Numbered from the stretch's first letter, positions 54,948 to 63,356 are shown. The stretch: 64,000 bases of DNA from Acidobacteriota bacterium (GCA_003385635.1 QQUY01000001.1:806001-870000); one strand, 5' to 3'. Numbers and translations are program-made. Notes: generated by a model not told the origin, from the sequence alone.

Positions 54948-56273
54948 ATGTCCAAGCAAGCAGTAATCGCTTTCCTTCTGATCCTCCTTCACATGCTCGC
55001 CGTAAGCGGGCAGATTCCCCACAAGGATTTTCTTGCGGATTCAAAAGTATCGGCGTTTGATGTCGAGGTCGACAGAGATTATCGAGGGGGCGACTGGACT
55101 CCCGTCCTCGAAAAGGTCAGAAAGAAACAGATAGTCCTTCTCGGAGAGTTCAATCACGGCTCGAAAGAGGTCTTCGTTACACGCAACGGCCTCGTCAAGG
55201 CTCTTCACGAGAAAGCGGGGTTTGATGTGATCCTCGTTGAATCCGTGATCGGCGAGGTCGCTGCGATCGACATCGGCCGGGAAGAGATAAACGGCCCCTT
55301 TCTCACTCTCGGTTTTATCGGCCCTTGGAGAACTGTTGAGTTCCGGGAGCTGATGGAGTTTGCCAAAGCAAGAAACCTCTCGTTCGCCGGCTTCGATGTT
55401 CAAAGGACCGGCGGTTCTTTCGGAGGGCTCCTGAGCGCGGAAGCAAAGGCACGAAGGATCGATCCGGTCCATTTCGAAACGCTTGAAGACCGGTTCACGG
55501 CCGTATCGCGTGAGCTTCAAAACTCGAAGACGGAATACGAAACAGTGAGGCAGAAAACGCTCGATCTGGCCGATGCTTATGAGGAACTGGATTCGATGCT
55601 TTGGGACCGCGCTTCCGACAACAAGTCGAGAGCGTACCTGCTGGTTCGAAAGACGCTCGCGAACAGGATCGAGTACCTAAGATTCAGGCTTCAGTTCTTA
55701 AAGGACAGGGACTGGAGCAGGCGTTGGAAGGCGAGAGATTCCGCGATGGCCGACAACGTATCGTGGCTGATCCAGAACCTCTACAAGGACCGGAAGATCA
55801 TCATCATAGGTCACAATTTCCACATCGCAAGGCACAACGGGAAAGAAGAGGTGATGGGCGAGTTTCTGGCGCAGAAGTTCGGCGACCGTATGTACAGCTT
55901 AGGTACTTTCGCCGGCAATGGTTCGTACTTTGGAAATTCGGGCAGGGAAGCCAGGATGTCACCGCCTGATGGCGAAAAGCTCGATCTGAAGCAGATCATC
56001 GGCAATTTGAAGGGCCGGGTGAACTTTGTCGATCTGGGCCTGGAAAACGAAGCGAACGCAGTGTTCTCAAGAGAGATGATAGTCAGCGACACGTTCATCG
56101 ACCTGAGCGGTTCGAAATCGATGGTACTCAGTAAGCATTTTGACGGCCTCATACTTATAGACAAGGTATCGCCTCCCGAATTGATCGATTGGCAGGAGTC
56201 GGGAGGCAGAAGCCAGGAGTCAAATGGTGTCGGAATCCCGCAGGTGAGCAAGGGCGAAAACCGGCTACACTGA
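54948..56273 (+). CDS. exported erythromycin-esterase-like protein
   Basis: The protein has a signal peptide (ending VSGQ near residue 22). The Ere fold is marked by IVLLGEFNHGSKEVF with the catalytic Glu and His, ILVESVIGEVAAID, and IIIGHNFHIAR. Ere enzymes open macrolide lactones, but most relatives of this size have unknown substrates, so resistance should not be assumed. The conserved fold ends near LILIDKVSPP. The last 25 residues or so are translated from GGAGTCG-type heptamers, so the C-terminus is a repeat-derived tail. A TTG at 54933 is an alternative start. Confidence 0.8.
   Translation: MSKQAVIAFLLILLHMLAVSGQIPHKDFLADSKVSAFDVEVDRDYRGGDWTPVLEKVRKKQIVLLGEFNHGSKEVFVTRNGLVKALHEKAGFDVILVESVIGEVAAIDIGREEINGPFLTLGFIGPWRTVEFRELMEFAKARNLSFAGFDVQRTGGSFGGLLSAEAKARRIDPVHFETLEDRFTAVSRELQNSKTEYETVRQKTLDLADAYEELDSMLWDRASDNKSRAYLLVRKTLANRIEYLRFRLQFLKDRDWSRRWKARDSAMADNVSWLIQNLYKDRKIIIIGHNFHIARHNGKEEVMGEFLAQKFGDRMYSLGTFAGNGSYFGNSGREARMSPPDGEKLDLKQIIGNLKGRVNFVDLGLENEANAVFSREMIVSDTFIDLSGSKSMVLSKHFDGLILIDKVSPPELIDWQESGGRSQESNGVGIPQVSKGENRLH
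56195..56222. repeat. GGAGTCG heptamer array inside a coding region
   Basis: Four units (GGAGTCG, GGAGGCA, GAAGCCA, GGAGTCA) lie in the 3' end of the esterase-like gene and encode its Ser/Gly/Gln-rich tail. Confidence 0.7.
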
Positions 56274-56391
56274 ATGGGCCTGTGGCCGCCGTTTGGAGAC
56301 TGAGGACGATCACTCGGCCATCTTTGTTTGCGCGGCACGTTCTCAGCATCTTTCGAATTTCCAACCCTGATGCAGATGATTCAGAAAACAG

Positions 56392-56422
56392 AAAAGGCCC
56401 ACTGATCAAGGATCAATGGGCC
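56392..56422 (-). terminator. terminator of the SnoaL-like gene
   Basis: GGCCCACTGATC pairs with GATCAATGGGCC around a 3-base loop (one wobble pair), followed by TTTTC on the minus strand. It belongs to a hairpin family also seen at 58340 and 60284. Confidence 0.82.
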
Positions 56423-56461
56423 GGACCTGATTTCTCTCGATACTCTTGATCGAAACCGCTG

Positions 56462-56896
56462 CTAAACCACGCCCAGCTGTTTCATCAGGCTCAGGAGGTC
56501 GGTAGAAATGATCTCTTTCGTCATCTTGCCATCCTCAAACTCAAGGATACTGATGCCTGAGACCTCAACATTTTTTCCCGTCGGAGGCGTGCCCTTAAGG
56601 TCGCCCATGTGTGTTCCCGTGAATGTCCAGTGACACGCTAGTTTTTCATCTTCGGCCAGGATCTCTTTCAGTTCCAGTGCAAGGTCTGGAAATGCGCCAC
56701 GCCATTCGGCTGCCGCGCCCTTTAGTCCGTCCGCTCCCCGGGTCACCTCGTCGGTGAATAACTCGATCCTTTCATATTCGGGTGCTACGAGTGATTCAGC
56801 TATATCGGTATTTCCCTGGTTCCAGAATTCGTCGATCAGCCGACGGGTAATGGTCTTGTTGTTCTCTGTAATCGATTTTGTCTCGGGTATTGCCAT
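56462..56896 (-). CDS. SnoaL-like polyketide-cyclase fold (ester cyclase type) protein
   Basis: The 144-residue protein has RRLIDEFWNQGNTDIAESLVAPEY, then FPDLALELKEILAEDEKLACHWTFTGTHMGDLKGTPPTGK and ILEFEDGKMTKEI, the SnoaL/ester-cyclase pattern. The reaction is unknown. AAGGAG lies 9 bases before the ATG. Confidence 0.88.
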   Translation of the reverse strand: MAIPETKSITENNKTITRRLIDEFWNQGNTDIAESLVAPEYERIELFTDEVTRGADGLKGAAAEWRGAFPDLALELKEILAEDEKLACHWTFTGTHMGDLKGTPPTGKNVEVSGISILEFEDGKMTKEIISTDLLSLMKQLGVV

Positions 56897-57133
56897 TTGT
56901 TCTTCTCCTTATTGGTTGGTCTGCTGCGTTTCCGAAATTCGGACGCGCCATTATCGGCAATACAAAGGCGGGAGCTATTGTCGGTTGTGCCTTCACCCTA
57001 TACCCATTTGTCCGCGAATACAACGATTCCTGACGGTAAACCCGAAATGGGTCGGCAAAACGACGATTCCGACGAAAATAAGTGACGATCGTTACAGGTA
57101 CGAAGCGTTTTTCCATATACTGTAGAGACAGAA

Positions 57134-57571
57134 ATGCTGCGAAAAGAATCAGGCCCGAACGCGTTGAATACTACCCTTCCCTATATTGCATGGACTGTGG
57201 CGCTTGTTGGAACGGTCGGAAGTCTCTTTTTCAGTGAAGTGATGGACCTGCCGCCGTGCGATCTCTGCTGGTACCAGAGGATCGCGATGTACCCGCTTGT
57301 CGTTATTCTAGGGATCGGGATCGTAACCCGCGACCGCCGTATGAAGACCTACGCGATGCCGTTTTCATTGACAGGACTCGCGATCTCGGTCTACCACAAC
57401 TTGCTCTATTACGGATTTATATCGCAGGCCCTGACCCCCTGCAGCGAAGGAGTACCTTGTACTGCGAAGCAGCTTGAGCTCGCGGGCTTTATCACGATCC
57501 CGCTTATGGGGCTTGCGGCGTTTCTGGTCATCACTCTTTGTCTATTTGTTTACAGGAATATTGAAGATTGA
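57134..57571 (+). CDS. DsbB/BdbC-type disulfide bond oxidoreductase
   Basis: The 145-residue membrane protein has four membrane helices. The first Cys pair is C42-C45 in PPCDLCWYQR, and the second is C103/C109 in TPCSEGVPC. It passes electrons from the exported thioredoxin-like protein encoded next to the quinone pool. Its size is typical of BdbC. The next gene starts 4 bp after its stop, so they form a two-gene operon. Confidence 0.92.
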   Translation: MLRKESGPNALNTTLPYIAWTVALVGTVGSLFFSEVMDLPPCDLCWYQRIAMYPLVVILGIGIVTRDRRMKTYAMPFSLTGLAISVYHNLLYYGFISQALTPCSEGVPCTAKQLELAGFITIPLMGLAAFLVITLCLFVYRNIED

Positions 57572-57575
57572 TCTA

Positions 57576-58238
57576 ATGAAGAAAGAAACCGTTCTGCTTG
57601 GAGTTATCGCGGGCCTCGTGGTCATCGCGGCCATTATCGGAGCCAGTTATTATCGAAGCGCGACCGCTCCGGAGCCTGTTCCGGACACCGGCACCAATTA
57701 TCTGATTAGACCTGACAGCCCGGTGCTTGGCCCGGAAGATGCGCCTGTAACGATCGTGGAATTCTACGATCCCGAATGTGAGTCTTGCGCCGCTTTTCAC
57801 GACTCACTCAAGAGGGTCCTCGACGAGAACAAAGGCAAGACCCGTCTGGTCGCCAGATTGATGCCTTTGCATCCGAATTCGGCTCTTGCGGCTACATTTA
57901 TCGAATTGGCTGGAGAACAGGGAAAATACTGGGAAGCCCAGGAATTCGTGTTCAAAAAACAGCCCGAATGGGGAACCATCCATGGCGCGCCCGCGACCGA
58001 ACAGCCGGACGCCTCGGCTATGTTCGACAAATACGCGGTCGATTTTGGGCTGGATCCGGAGAAATTCAGGGCCGCCGTGAACGATAGGCGCTATATGGAC
58101 AAGTTCCAGCGCGATTTGGAAGACGGTCGCCGGCTTGGCGTAAGCAAGACGCCGACGATCTTTGTTAACGGCAAAGTTCTGATGAGGCTTTCGGAATCTG
58201 ATCTGAGATATCTGGTAGAGAGGGAGCTGAAGAACTAG
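57576..58238 (+). CDS. DsbA/BdbD-type thiol-disulfide oxidoreductase
   Basis: The 220-residue protein has an N-terminal membrane anchor (about residues 6-25). A thioredoxin/DsbA fold follows, with the active-site C68-ES-C71 in DPECESCAAFH and the cis-Pro loop GVSKTPTIFVNGK. It should oxidise Cys pairs in exported proteins and be recharged by the BdbC-like partner. The start at 57576 is chosen because longer frames overlap the upstream gene. Confidence 0.92.
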   Translation: MKKETVLLGVIAGLVVIAAIIGASYYRSATAPEPVPDTGTNYLIRPDSPVLGPEDAPVTIVEFYDPECESCAAFHDSLKRVLDENKGKTRLVARLMPLHPNSALAATFIELAGEQGKYWEAQEFVFKKQPEWGTIHGAPATEQPDASAMFDKYAVDFGLDPEKFRAAVNDRRYMDKFQRDLEDGRRLGVSKTPTIFVNGKVLMRLSESDLRYLVERELKN

Positions 58239-58339
58239 TCCGATACGAATCGAAACCCGCAGGAACTTCGCTTGGTATCTTCTCGACCGGGCACGGTTCG
58301 GTTTCGTCGTCGCGAAAACAGCTAGTAAGAAAACGACAG

Positions 58340-58364
58340 GCCCATTGGTCGGTTACCAATGGGC
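58340..58364. terminator. hairpin of the GCCCATTGGT family
   Basis: GCCCATTGGT and ACCAATGGGC form a perfect 10-bp stem. It sits next to a degraded tRNA 3' end, in the same arrangement as at 60284, so it may be the duplicated terminator of a tRNA gene. Confidence 0.6.
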
Positions 58365-58377
58365 TTTGAAAGTTAGA

Positions 58378-58426
58378 GTTCTGCTCCCGACAGGATTCAA
58401 ACCTTTTACTCTTTGAATCCGATCAG
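58378..58426 (-). pseudogene. degraded tRNA 3'-half remnant
   Basis: Read on the minus strand, GGTTTGAATCCTGTCGGGAGCA looks like a T-arm plus the 3' acceptor strand of a tRNA, but the CCA end reads GAA and the anticodon arm is not intact. It aligns with the cleaner tRNA-Arg fragment at 60326. I read it as an old attachment-site relic. Confidence 0.5.
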
Positions 58427-58463
58427 TACTGCTTTCTAAACCGAACCAGTTGTGCAGAGCAGG

Positions 58464-60026
58464 TCACTCATAGTTACGTTTCACGTATTCATTGAGCAAC
58501 AGCACACCGAAACTCCTCGATCCTGAGGAAGACTGAAAGGTCCTCGCGCTCGTGGTCATGTCCACACCTGCAATGTCAAAATGCACCCACTTGGTTGTGT
58601 CCTTGATGAAATACCCGATGAATGCAGCGCCGGCGCTCGCTCCCGGTGCTGACGGCCCGGAATTCATAACATCGGCCACATCATGTTTGATCGCCTTGAA
58701 ATGATTCTCGTTCAGCGGTAACTGCCAAACTTCTTCGCCCGTCGCCTTACCCGCATCGATAAATCCCTGGAACAATTCTTCGTGACGGCTGAACATCGCT
58801 GCGTAATCATCACCCAATGCCCGTGCCGCTGATCCCGTAAGGGTTGCGAGGTCGACCAATATTGCCGGCTCGTACTTGCTCTCGGTGTAATAAACTGCGT
58901 CGGCTAACACCAGGCGCCCTTCAGCATCAGTGGAGCGGATGGAGACGGTCTTGCCGGACATGGTCCTGACCACATCGGCCGGCCGCTGAGCATTACCATC
59001 AGGCATATTCTCCGCCAGTGCCGCCACGGCAACGACGTTGATCTTGGCTCCACGTCCGGCGATTCCATAAGTCGCCCCCATTACGCTGGCTGCACCGGAC
59101 ATATCAAATTTCATGTCCCACATTCCGTCCGGGTTCTTTAGGCTAATTCCGCCGCTGTCAAAGGTAATACCCTTGCCAACAAGTGCTACAGGTTTGTCGC
59201 CTGCCTGGCCACCATTGTATTCAACGACCAAGATCCTAGGGGGTCGTACGGAGCCTCGTCCCACGCCATAGATGGCGCCCATGTTCATTTCCAGCATGTC
59301 ATCAACATCAAGGACCGTGATCTTGATGTTATCCAAGCCTTCAAAACGGTCTTTCCAAAATGCGACAAAAGTCTCCGGATAGATCACGTTCGAAGGCTCA
59401 TTGGATACGTCTCTGGTGAACCAGACGCCCTCCGCTACTGACTTGTGTTCTGCGTTGAATATTGTTGCTGAAGCATTTGCATCGTAACTGGCAACAATCA
59501 ATTCAGACTGGCGTTTGTGTCGTGCCTTATCAGTGAAATACTTGTCGAAACCGTATGCTCCCAGGGAGGCACCGAATGCGATATTCGCAGTGCCCCGGGG
59601 ATTGGTATCGATGGCGATCGGAGCAGCTTTACCAAAGTGTTTGACAGAACTTCTGACAGCCAGATCACCGATCTTCCGCCAATCGAGCGCGGTTAGTGCT
59701 TCGGTATTGCCGAGTCCAACCAGGAGGATTCGTGAGAATTTGGAGCCAGCAGGCGCAGGGATCACTTCGTAGGTCAGCTTCTTGCCTTTGAAGCCCATTT
59801 TCTTTATCACATCAGAAAGACCGGAGTTACTTACCCTATTCAGTTCCTTGCCAAATCTGTCCAGCGCCAGATCGTCTCCAATGCCTAACACGACTGATCC
59901 GTTCTCAGGTAGGCCGGAAACGAAAGATATGTTAAATGGTGTATTTGCCAGACTTACGCTTGCGGCGAATAGCACAACGGCAGTTAACGCAACAATTCTC
60001 TGCAGTGAAAAAGTAATTCTTCTCAT
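58464..60026 (-). CDS. exported leucyl aminopeptidase (M17)
   Basis: The 520-residue protein has a signal peptide (ending VSLANT near residue 28) and a full M17 enzyme. Metal-site motifs are VGKGITFDSGGISLK and MWDMKFDMSGAASV, with the family signature STDAEGRLVLADA. M17 enzymes remove N-terminal residues with two metal ions and are normally cytoplasmic, so an exported form is unusual. The ATG at 60026 has GAGGT upstream. A GTG six bases earlier is less likely. The gene lies between two tRNA-end fragments and may have come by integration. Confidence 0.88.
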   Translation of the reverse strand: MRRITFSLQRIVALTAVVLFAASVSLANTPFNISFVSGLPENGSVVLGIGDDLALDRFGKELNRVSNSGLSDVIKKMGFKGKKLTYEVIPAPAGSKFSRILLVGLGNTEALTALDWRKIGDLAVRSSVKHFGKAAPIAIDTNPRGTANIAFGASLGAYGFDKYFTDKARHKRQSELIVASYDANASATIFNAEHKSVAEGVWFTRDVSNEPSNVIYPETFVAFWKDRFEGLDNIKITVLDVDDMLEMNMGAIYGVGRGSVRPPRILVVEYNGGQAGDKPVALVGKGITFDSGGISLKNPDGMWDMKFDMSGAASVMGATYGIAGRGAKINVVAVAALAENMPDGNAQRPADVVRTMSGKTVSIRSTDAEGRLVLADAVYYTESKYEPAILVDLATLTGSAARALGDDYAAMFSRHEELFQGFIDAGKATGEEVWQLPLNENHFKAIKHDVADVMNSGPSAPGASAGAAFIGYFIKDTTKWVHFDIAGVDMTTSARTFQSSSGSRSFGVLLLNEYVKRNYE

Positions 60027-60283
60027 ATGCACACCTCATATTATTGATATTGAATAAGCTTACGACTTCAGCTGGTGATTCGCCAAAACGCCGGGCCGGG
60101 TCAAAGGCGTGTGGTGACCTGGCACTGGTTTCCTGGTCTGGAACCAGGTTGGCAAAAGGCCGGGTATGCAAACCTTCAAACCGGACCGGTTATCAAGGGG
60201 AGGGTTACATCTTGATCTAGCGATCCCCTCGAATTCGTACCGGCTCCTGTCCTGAACCGATCAGGCTCTGACTCCAGACTGCG
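60027..60283. other. gene-free stretch upstream of the aminopeptidase
   Basis: It should carry the promoter of the aminopeptidase gene. A short GGTTTCCTGGTCTGGAACCAGG palindrome near 60128 is visible. No gene is seen. Confidence 0.4.
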
Positions 60284-60314
60284 AAGGCCCATTGATCATT
60301 GACCAATGGGCCTT
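60284..60314. terminator. hairpin next to the tRNA-Arg fragment
   Basis: AAGGCCCATTGATC pairs with GACCAATGGGCCTT (stem of about 13 bp). It lies 12 bp beyond the CCA end of the tRNA fragment, where the terminator of the tRNA gene would be. Confidence 0.7.
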
Positions 60315-60325
60315 GAGGATTGATG

Positions 60326-60370
60326 TGGTGCACCCGACAGGATTCGAACCTATGACCTCTTGATTCGTAG
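60326..60370 (-). other. tRNA-Arg(ACG) 3' half: left attachment site of an integrative element
   Basis: On the minus strand these 45 bases run from the anticodon loop CTACGAA, through the variable loop and T-arm (GGTTCGAATCC), to the acceptor 3' strand and CCA. Upstream bases cannot complete the anticodon stem, so only the 3' half is present. This is the expected trace when a tyrosine integrase inserts into a tRNA gene. The intact tRNA should lie at the other end, to the right of the window. Confidence 0.82.
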
Positions 60371-60478
60371 AAATCTCAAATGGGTGTTCACTGAAGCACA
60401 AGGAAGCTCAGAATCCAACAAAATAAAGGGTTTACGGAATTCTCATGTTCGTCCTTGTTCTCCCATGAACGTCTGGAG

Positions 60479-60498
60479 TTACTACAATTTTTACTACA
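60479..60498. repeat. paired TTACTACA direct repeats
   Basis: Two TTACTACA copies start 12 bp apart (60479 and 60491), about 110 bp inside the element. They could be integrase arm-binding sites. Confidence 0.4.
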
Positions 60499-60526
60499 GC
60501 TCGTTAACTTCCCGCAGTATGACAGT

Positions 60527-61426
60527 TCAAGGATATGATCGAACGGGTGCCCTTTCCCAAACGTCTTCTCTTGTGATGGGCTTCCTTACCACCATACGCA
60601 GCTTGTAGTTCTCTCGTCTCTTTCGATTGAATTCTTCCCGCTCTTCTTCAGGCCATGTCGACACTCTATTGAGCTTTGATTTCAACTGACCTTTGCACTC
60701 CTTGCAACACCAAAACTGCAAAACGTTCCCCGCCCAGAAAGCCTTAAGGCAGACCGCGCATCTGCGAATCCTAAATATCTCTAATCCTGTTATTGCTGAT
60801 GCCAAGTCATCAATTTTGACAGATGCAAGCCCATCTTCTCCGGCTAAAATGTTGTTGCTTCCCAAAACCAACGGTGAGAACGAGTAGTTAGGAATTTCCA
60901 AACCTTCCCGCAGCATCAACATGTGCTGGCCCGTCCTCGACGAGAACCCCAACTTGGTTGCCTCAATTGATGTTCTCCAACTTGGGTGGCGGAACGCAAA
61001 GGCAATCACAAGATCAAGGTTGAACCTCAGGCTTAGAAACTCTTCATATCTCTCAACGAACCCCATAGTTGGAAGCGACACCTCCTTGATAACCTCACCG
61101 TCGTAGCCTTTCAGTAACTCAAACTCCCCAACGAAAATCTCTTCCTTTGTTGAAGACCCAATACCGCCTACAAAATCCGTGTCATCTCCAAGAATGAAGT
61201 CGATCAATGTGTCATCGGCGCAGATTAGATTTTTCGCAAGCTCGAACCGAACCTGCTCGGTCCATCTCGCTTCGATCGTTTCATACACGCTGAATCCACC
61301 CGTCTCTTCTCGTGACATTGATCCATCTATAGACGCTTGCCCTAAAGATGGCGGCTCCCTGCCTATCGGATACCCGTTGTACCGATCGATAAGTAAGCCC
61401 AATTGGGTTGGAACGTCCTTCAACAT
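60527..61426 (-). CDS. element-borne protein with a C-terminal Cys4 zinc ribbon
   Basis: The protein of about 299 residues has no recognisable N-terminal domain. The C-terminal part has a treble-clef-like Cys set, RRCAVCLKAF...FWCCKECKGQLKSK, followed by a very basic tail. This resembles the CGNR-type zinc finger, which suggests nucleic-acid binding. The Met at 61426 has AGAGG upstream. A Met at 61450 is possible. It diverges from the HTH gene, so it may be the regulator or a cargo gene of the element. Confidence 0.65.
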   Translation of the reverse strand: MLKDVPTQLGLLIDRYNGYPIGREPPSLGQASIDGSMSREETGGFSVYETIEARWTEQVRFELAKNLICADDTLIDFILGDDTDFVGGIGSSTKEEIFVGEFELLKGYDGEVIKEVSLPTMGFVERYEEFLSLRFNLDLVIAFAFRHPSWRTSIEATKLGFSSRTGQHMLMLREGLEIPNYSFSPLVLGSNNILAGEDGLASVKIDDLASAITGLEIFRIRRCAVCLKAFWAGNVLQFWCCKECKGQLKSKLNRVSTWPEEEREEFNRKRRENYKLRMVVRKPITREDVWERAPVRSYP

Positions 61427-61494
61427 ATCCGTACCTCTTATAGCATACATTCACGGTTATAAGAAAAGACGATACGCATCGCTAATCATTGACT
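61427..61494. promoter_or_regulatory. divergent control region of the element
   Basis: The 68-bp gap between the zinc-ribbon gene and the HTH gene must hold both promoters. It is AT-rich, with ATACGCATCGC and TAGCATACATTC segments, but I cannot name a specific operator. Confidence 0.4.
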
Positions 61495-61764
61495 ATGCTA
61501 AACGTAATGAGGGGATTGAATAAAAGATACGATTTAGATCTTGAGCTATCGCTTTCCGAAGGGAGCGGTACCAATCGACTCGCCTATTCACTCAAGGAAG
61601 TTGCAGAAATGTTGGGCGTATCGGTCAACCATCTCCGGAACGAGGAAAAGCGAGGCAGGTTGATGTTCTTTAAGAGCGGAAGGCGAACTCTGATTCGCAA
61701 GAGCGATCTGGAAGGTTACTTGGGAATCGATATCGATGACTCCTCAGACAGCCCTAAAACCTAG
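61495..61764 (+). CDS. AlpA/excisionase-like helix-turn-helix protein
   Basis: The 89-residue protein has a winged HTH of the MerR/excisionase type: AYSLKEVAEMLGVSVNHLRNEEKRG, then LMFFKSGRRTLIRKSDLEGYL. Such proteins act as excisionases or activators of integrase genes in integrative elements. The precise start is uncertain: a TTG at 61489, ATG at 61495 or ATG at 61507. It is followed by the primase-like gene 20 bp on. Confidence 0.8.
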   Translation: MLNVMRGLNKRYDLDLELSLSEGSGTNRLAYSLKEVAEMLGVSVNHLRNEEKRGRLMFFKSGRRTLIRKSDLEGYLGIDIDDSSDSPKT

Positions 61765-61784
61765 TCAACAAAGGAGATTGTTTT

Positions 61785-63029
61785 ATGCAGAACTACATTA
61801 ATGTGTCGGGCTTTGAAGCCCTATTGAACGGAGTAATCGAATCAGGTTCGTGGACAAAAGCGAATTGCCCTGCCCACGACGATCAGGAGATCAGTCTCAG
61901 CTTTCGGGAGTTTAGTTGGGGCATTGCGGTTAAGTGCGCTTCAGGCTGCACGACAGTAGATATTTGCGTGGCACTGAAACTCGATTCCAACAGATTGTTC
62001 AAACAAGGACCTAACCCGTTCGCGCAGTTTGACCCTGTTTTCTCTGTAAAAGACTTCGTGACTCAAGAAGCTCCCGAGTACGAGTTTCTGGTCGAAGACC
62101 TCCTACCCTCGGGTGGAACTTCCTTACTTGTAGCAAAGCCAAAAGTTGGCAAGAGCATTCTCGCCATTCACTTAGCAGACTGCGTTGCGAGAGGGATCCC
62201 CTTCTTAGGCCGCAAAACAAATAAAGCGAATGTCTTTCACTTGACCTTGGAGGGAAGTCAGAGTCAGACACAGCGTCGCCTCTCGCATACGGTCAGACAT
62301 GGCAGCCAAATCGATTGCTACTTCGGTATACCGCCTCAGAATCGCGCCAAGGAGTGGTTCGAGTATCGGCTAACGCAACGCGACTACGGGCTCGTCATCG
62401 TCGATCCGATGTCAAAGTTAATCAACGGCTCCGACTACGACAACTATGCCCTGATGGATCGCGAGATGAAGTTCTTCGTGAGTCTCGCTCAGGATCTCGG
62501 GCCACACATCATGTTGCTGCACCATGAGGGCAAGCGGATTCGGGAGGAAGGCGATGGCGTTCTCGGGTCCTCCGCGATCTTTGGCGCGGCCGACTCTCTA
62601 ATCGCGCTACGGAAACAGAACAATCAGCGAACGATCTTCTCAATCAATCGATACGGGGAAGACATCCCGAAATCTATATTGAGCTTTGACAGGGAAACAC
62701 GGGCCATCGAGGTCATCGGCACGGTAACAGAAACATCGCTAATGCGGGCTAAAGAGAAGGTGCAATTGCTGCTCGCGGATGGCGCGAAACGAACTGAGAA
62801 GGTCGTTAAGGAAGGCGTGAGCGGGCACTCGAACGGCGAAGTGTCGAAGGCGCTACGCATTCTCGTGGAAGAAGGCACGCTGTACAAATCGGGGACAGGA
62901 AAGAGGAACGACCCGGGCCTATATTGGCTCGCGGGCGTCAAGGAAGACGAGGAAGGCGAAGATGAGGACGATGACGAAGAAGGGCCGAACATGCTCGACC
63001 TGATCAATTCGAAGAAAGATGGAGCATAA
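61785..63029 (+). CDS. RepA/primase-type AAA ATPase with N-terminal zinc finger
   Basis: The 414-residue protein begins with a CHC2-like zinc finger (NCPAHDD...VKCASGCTTVDI). It continues with a RecA-like AAA_25 domain: Walker A AKPKVGKS near residue 120 and Walker B YGLVIVDPMSKL near 210. The HHEGKRIREEGDGVLGSSAI segment of RepA-type helicases follows, and the tail is acidic. It probably starts or drives replication of the element. AAGGAG lies 8 bases before the ATG. Together with the HTH and integrase genes it gives the core set seen in phage-inducible islands. Confidence 0.85.
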   Translation: MQNYINVSGFEALLNGVIESGSWTKANCPAHDDQEISLSFREFSWGIAVKCASGCTTVDICVALKLDSNRLFKQGPNPFAQFDPVFSVKDFVTQEAPEYEFLVEDLLPSGGTSLLVAKPKVGKSILAIHLADCVARGIPFLGRKTNKANVFHLTLEGSQSQTQRRLSHTVRHGSQIDCYFGIPPQNRAKEWFEYRLTQRDYGLVIVDPMSKLINGSDYDNYALMDREMKFFVSLAQDLGPHIMLLHHEGKRIREEGDGVLGSSAIFGAADSLIALRKQNNQRTIFSINRYGEDIPKSILSFDRETRAIEVIGTVTETSLMRAKEKVQLLLADGAKRTEKVVKEGVSGHSNGEVSKALRILVEEGTLYKSGTGKRNDPGLYWLAGVKEDEEGEDEDDDEEGPNMLDLINSKKDGA

Positions 63030-63113
63030 AGTGCTCGAGCGAAGGTAGGTACCGTTAAATGATCATACCCATTACCCAGAAAGTCAGGAAGACAGAGAGA
63101 GAAGTAATAGGTA

Positions 63114-63356
63114 ATGGGTAGCATCTTTCTCTCTCTACCCAGAGTTGAAAGACAAGACGGAATGTCGGGCAGTCCACCTCGCGAGTTGAAATCTATCCCG
63201 AATTTCCGAATTTCTAATAAATCTCCTGAACTTAGGGACTGGCTTCCCAGTGGCCGCAGAATCGCTCGGCACTCGGAACTCTATGGAAACCATGGGCTCG
63301 AGCGAGAAAAGTACTCAGGCTCGAAGCCAGGACATAGAAAGGTCGCGATAGGATGA
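63114..63356 (+). CDS. doubtful small ORF, 80 residues
   Basis: This frame encodes a basic, Ser/Pro-rich peptide with no recognised motif. It overlaps the start of a second small frame by ATGA. An internal ATG at 63162 is an alternative start. No good ribosome binding site is visible, and it may not be a gene. Confidence 0.25.
   Translation: MGSIFLSLPRVERQDGMSGSPPRELKSIPNFRISNKSPELRDWLPSGRRIARHSELYGNHGLEREKYSGSKPGHRKVAIG

Noticed and set aside
54948..56273. Macrolide-resistance determinant
   Set aside because: The fold is Ere-like, but most members of the wider family have unknown substrates and nothing in the context points to resistance.
60326..60370. Complete tRNA gene
   Set aside because: Only the half from the anticodon loop to CCA is present; no D-arm or matching 5' acceptor strand precedes it.
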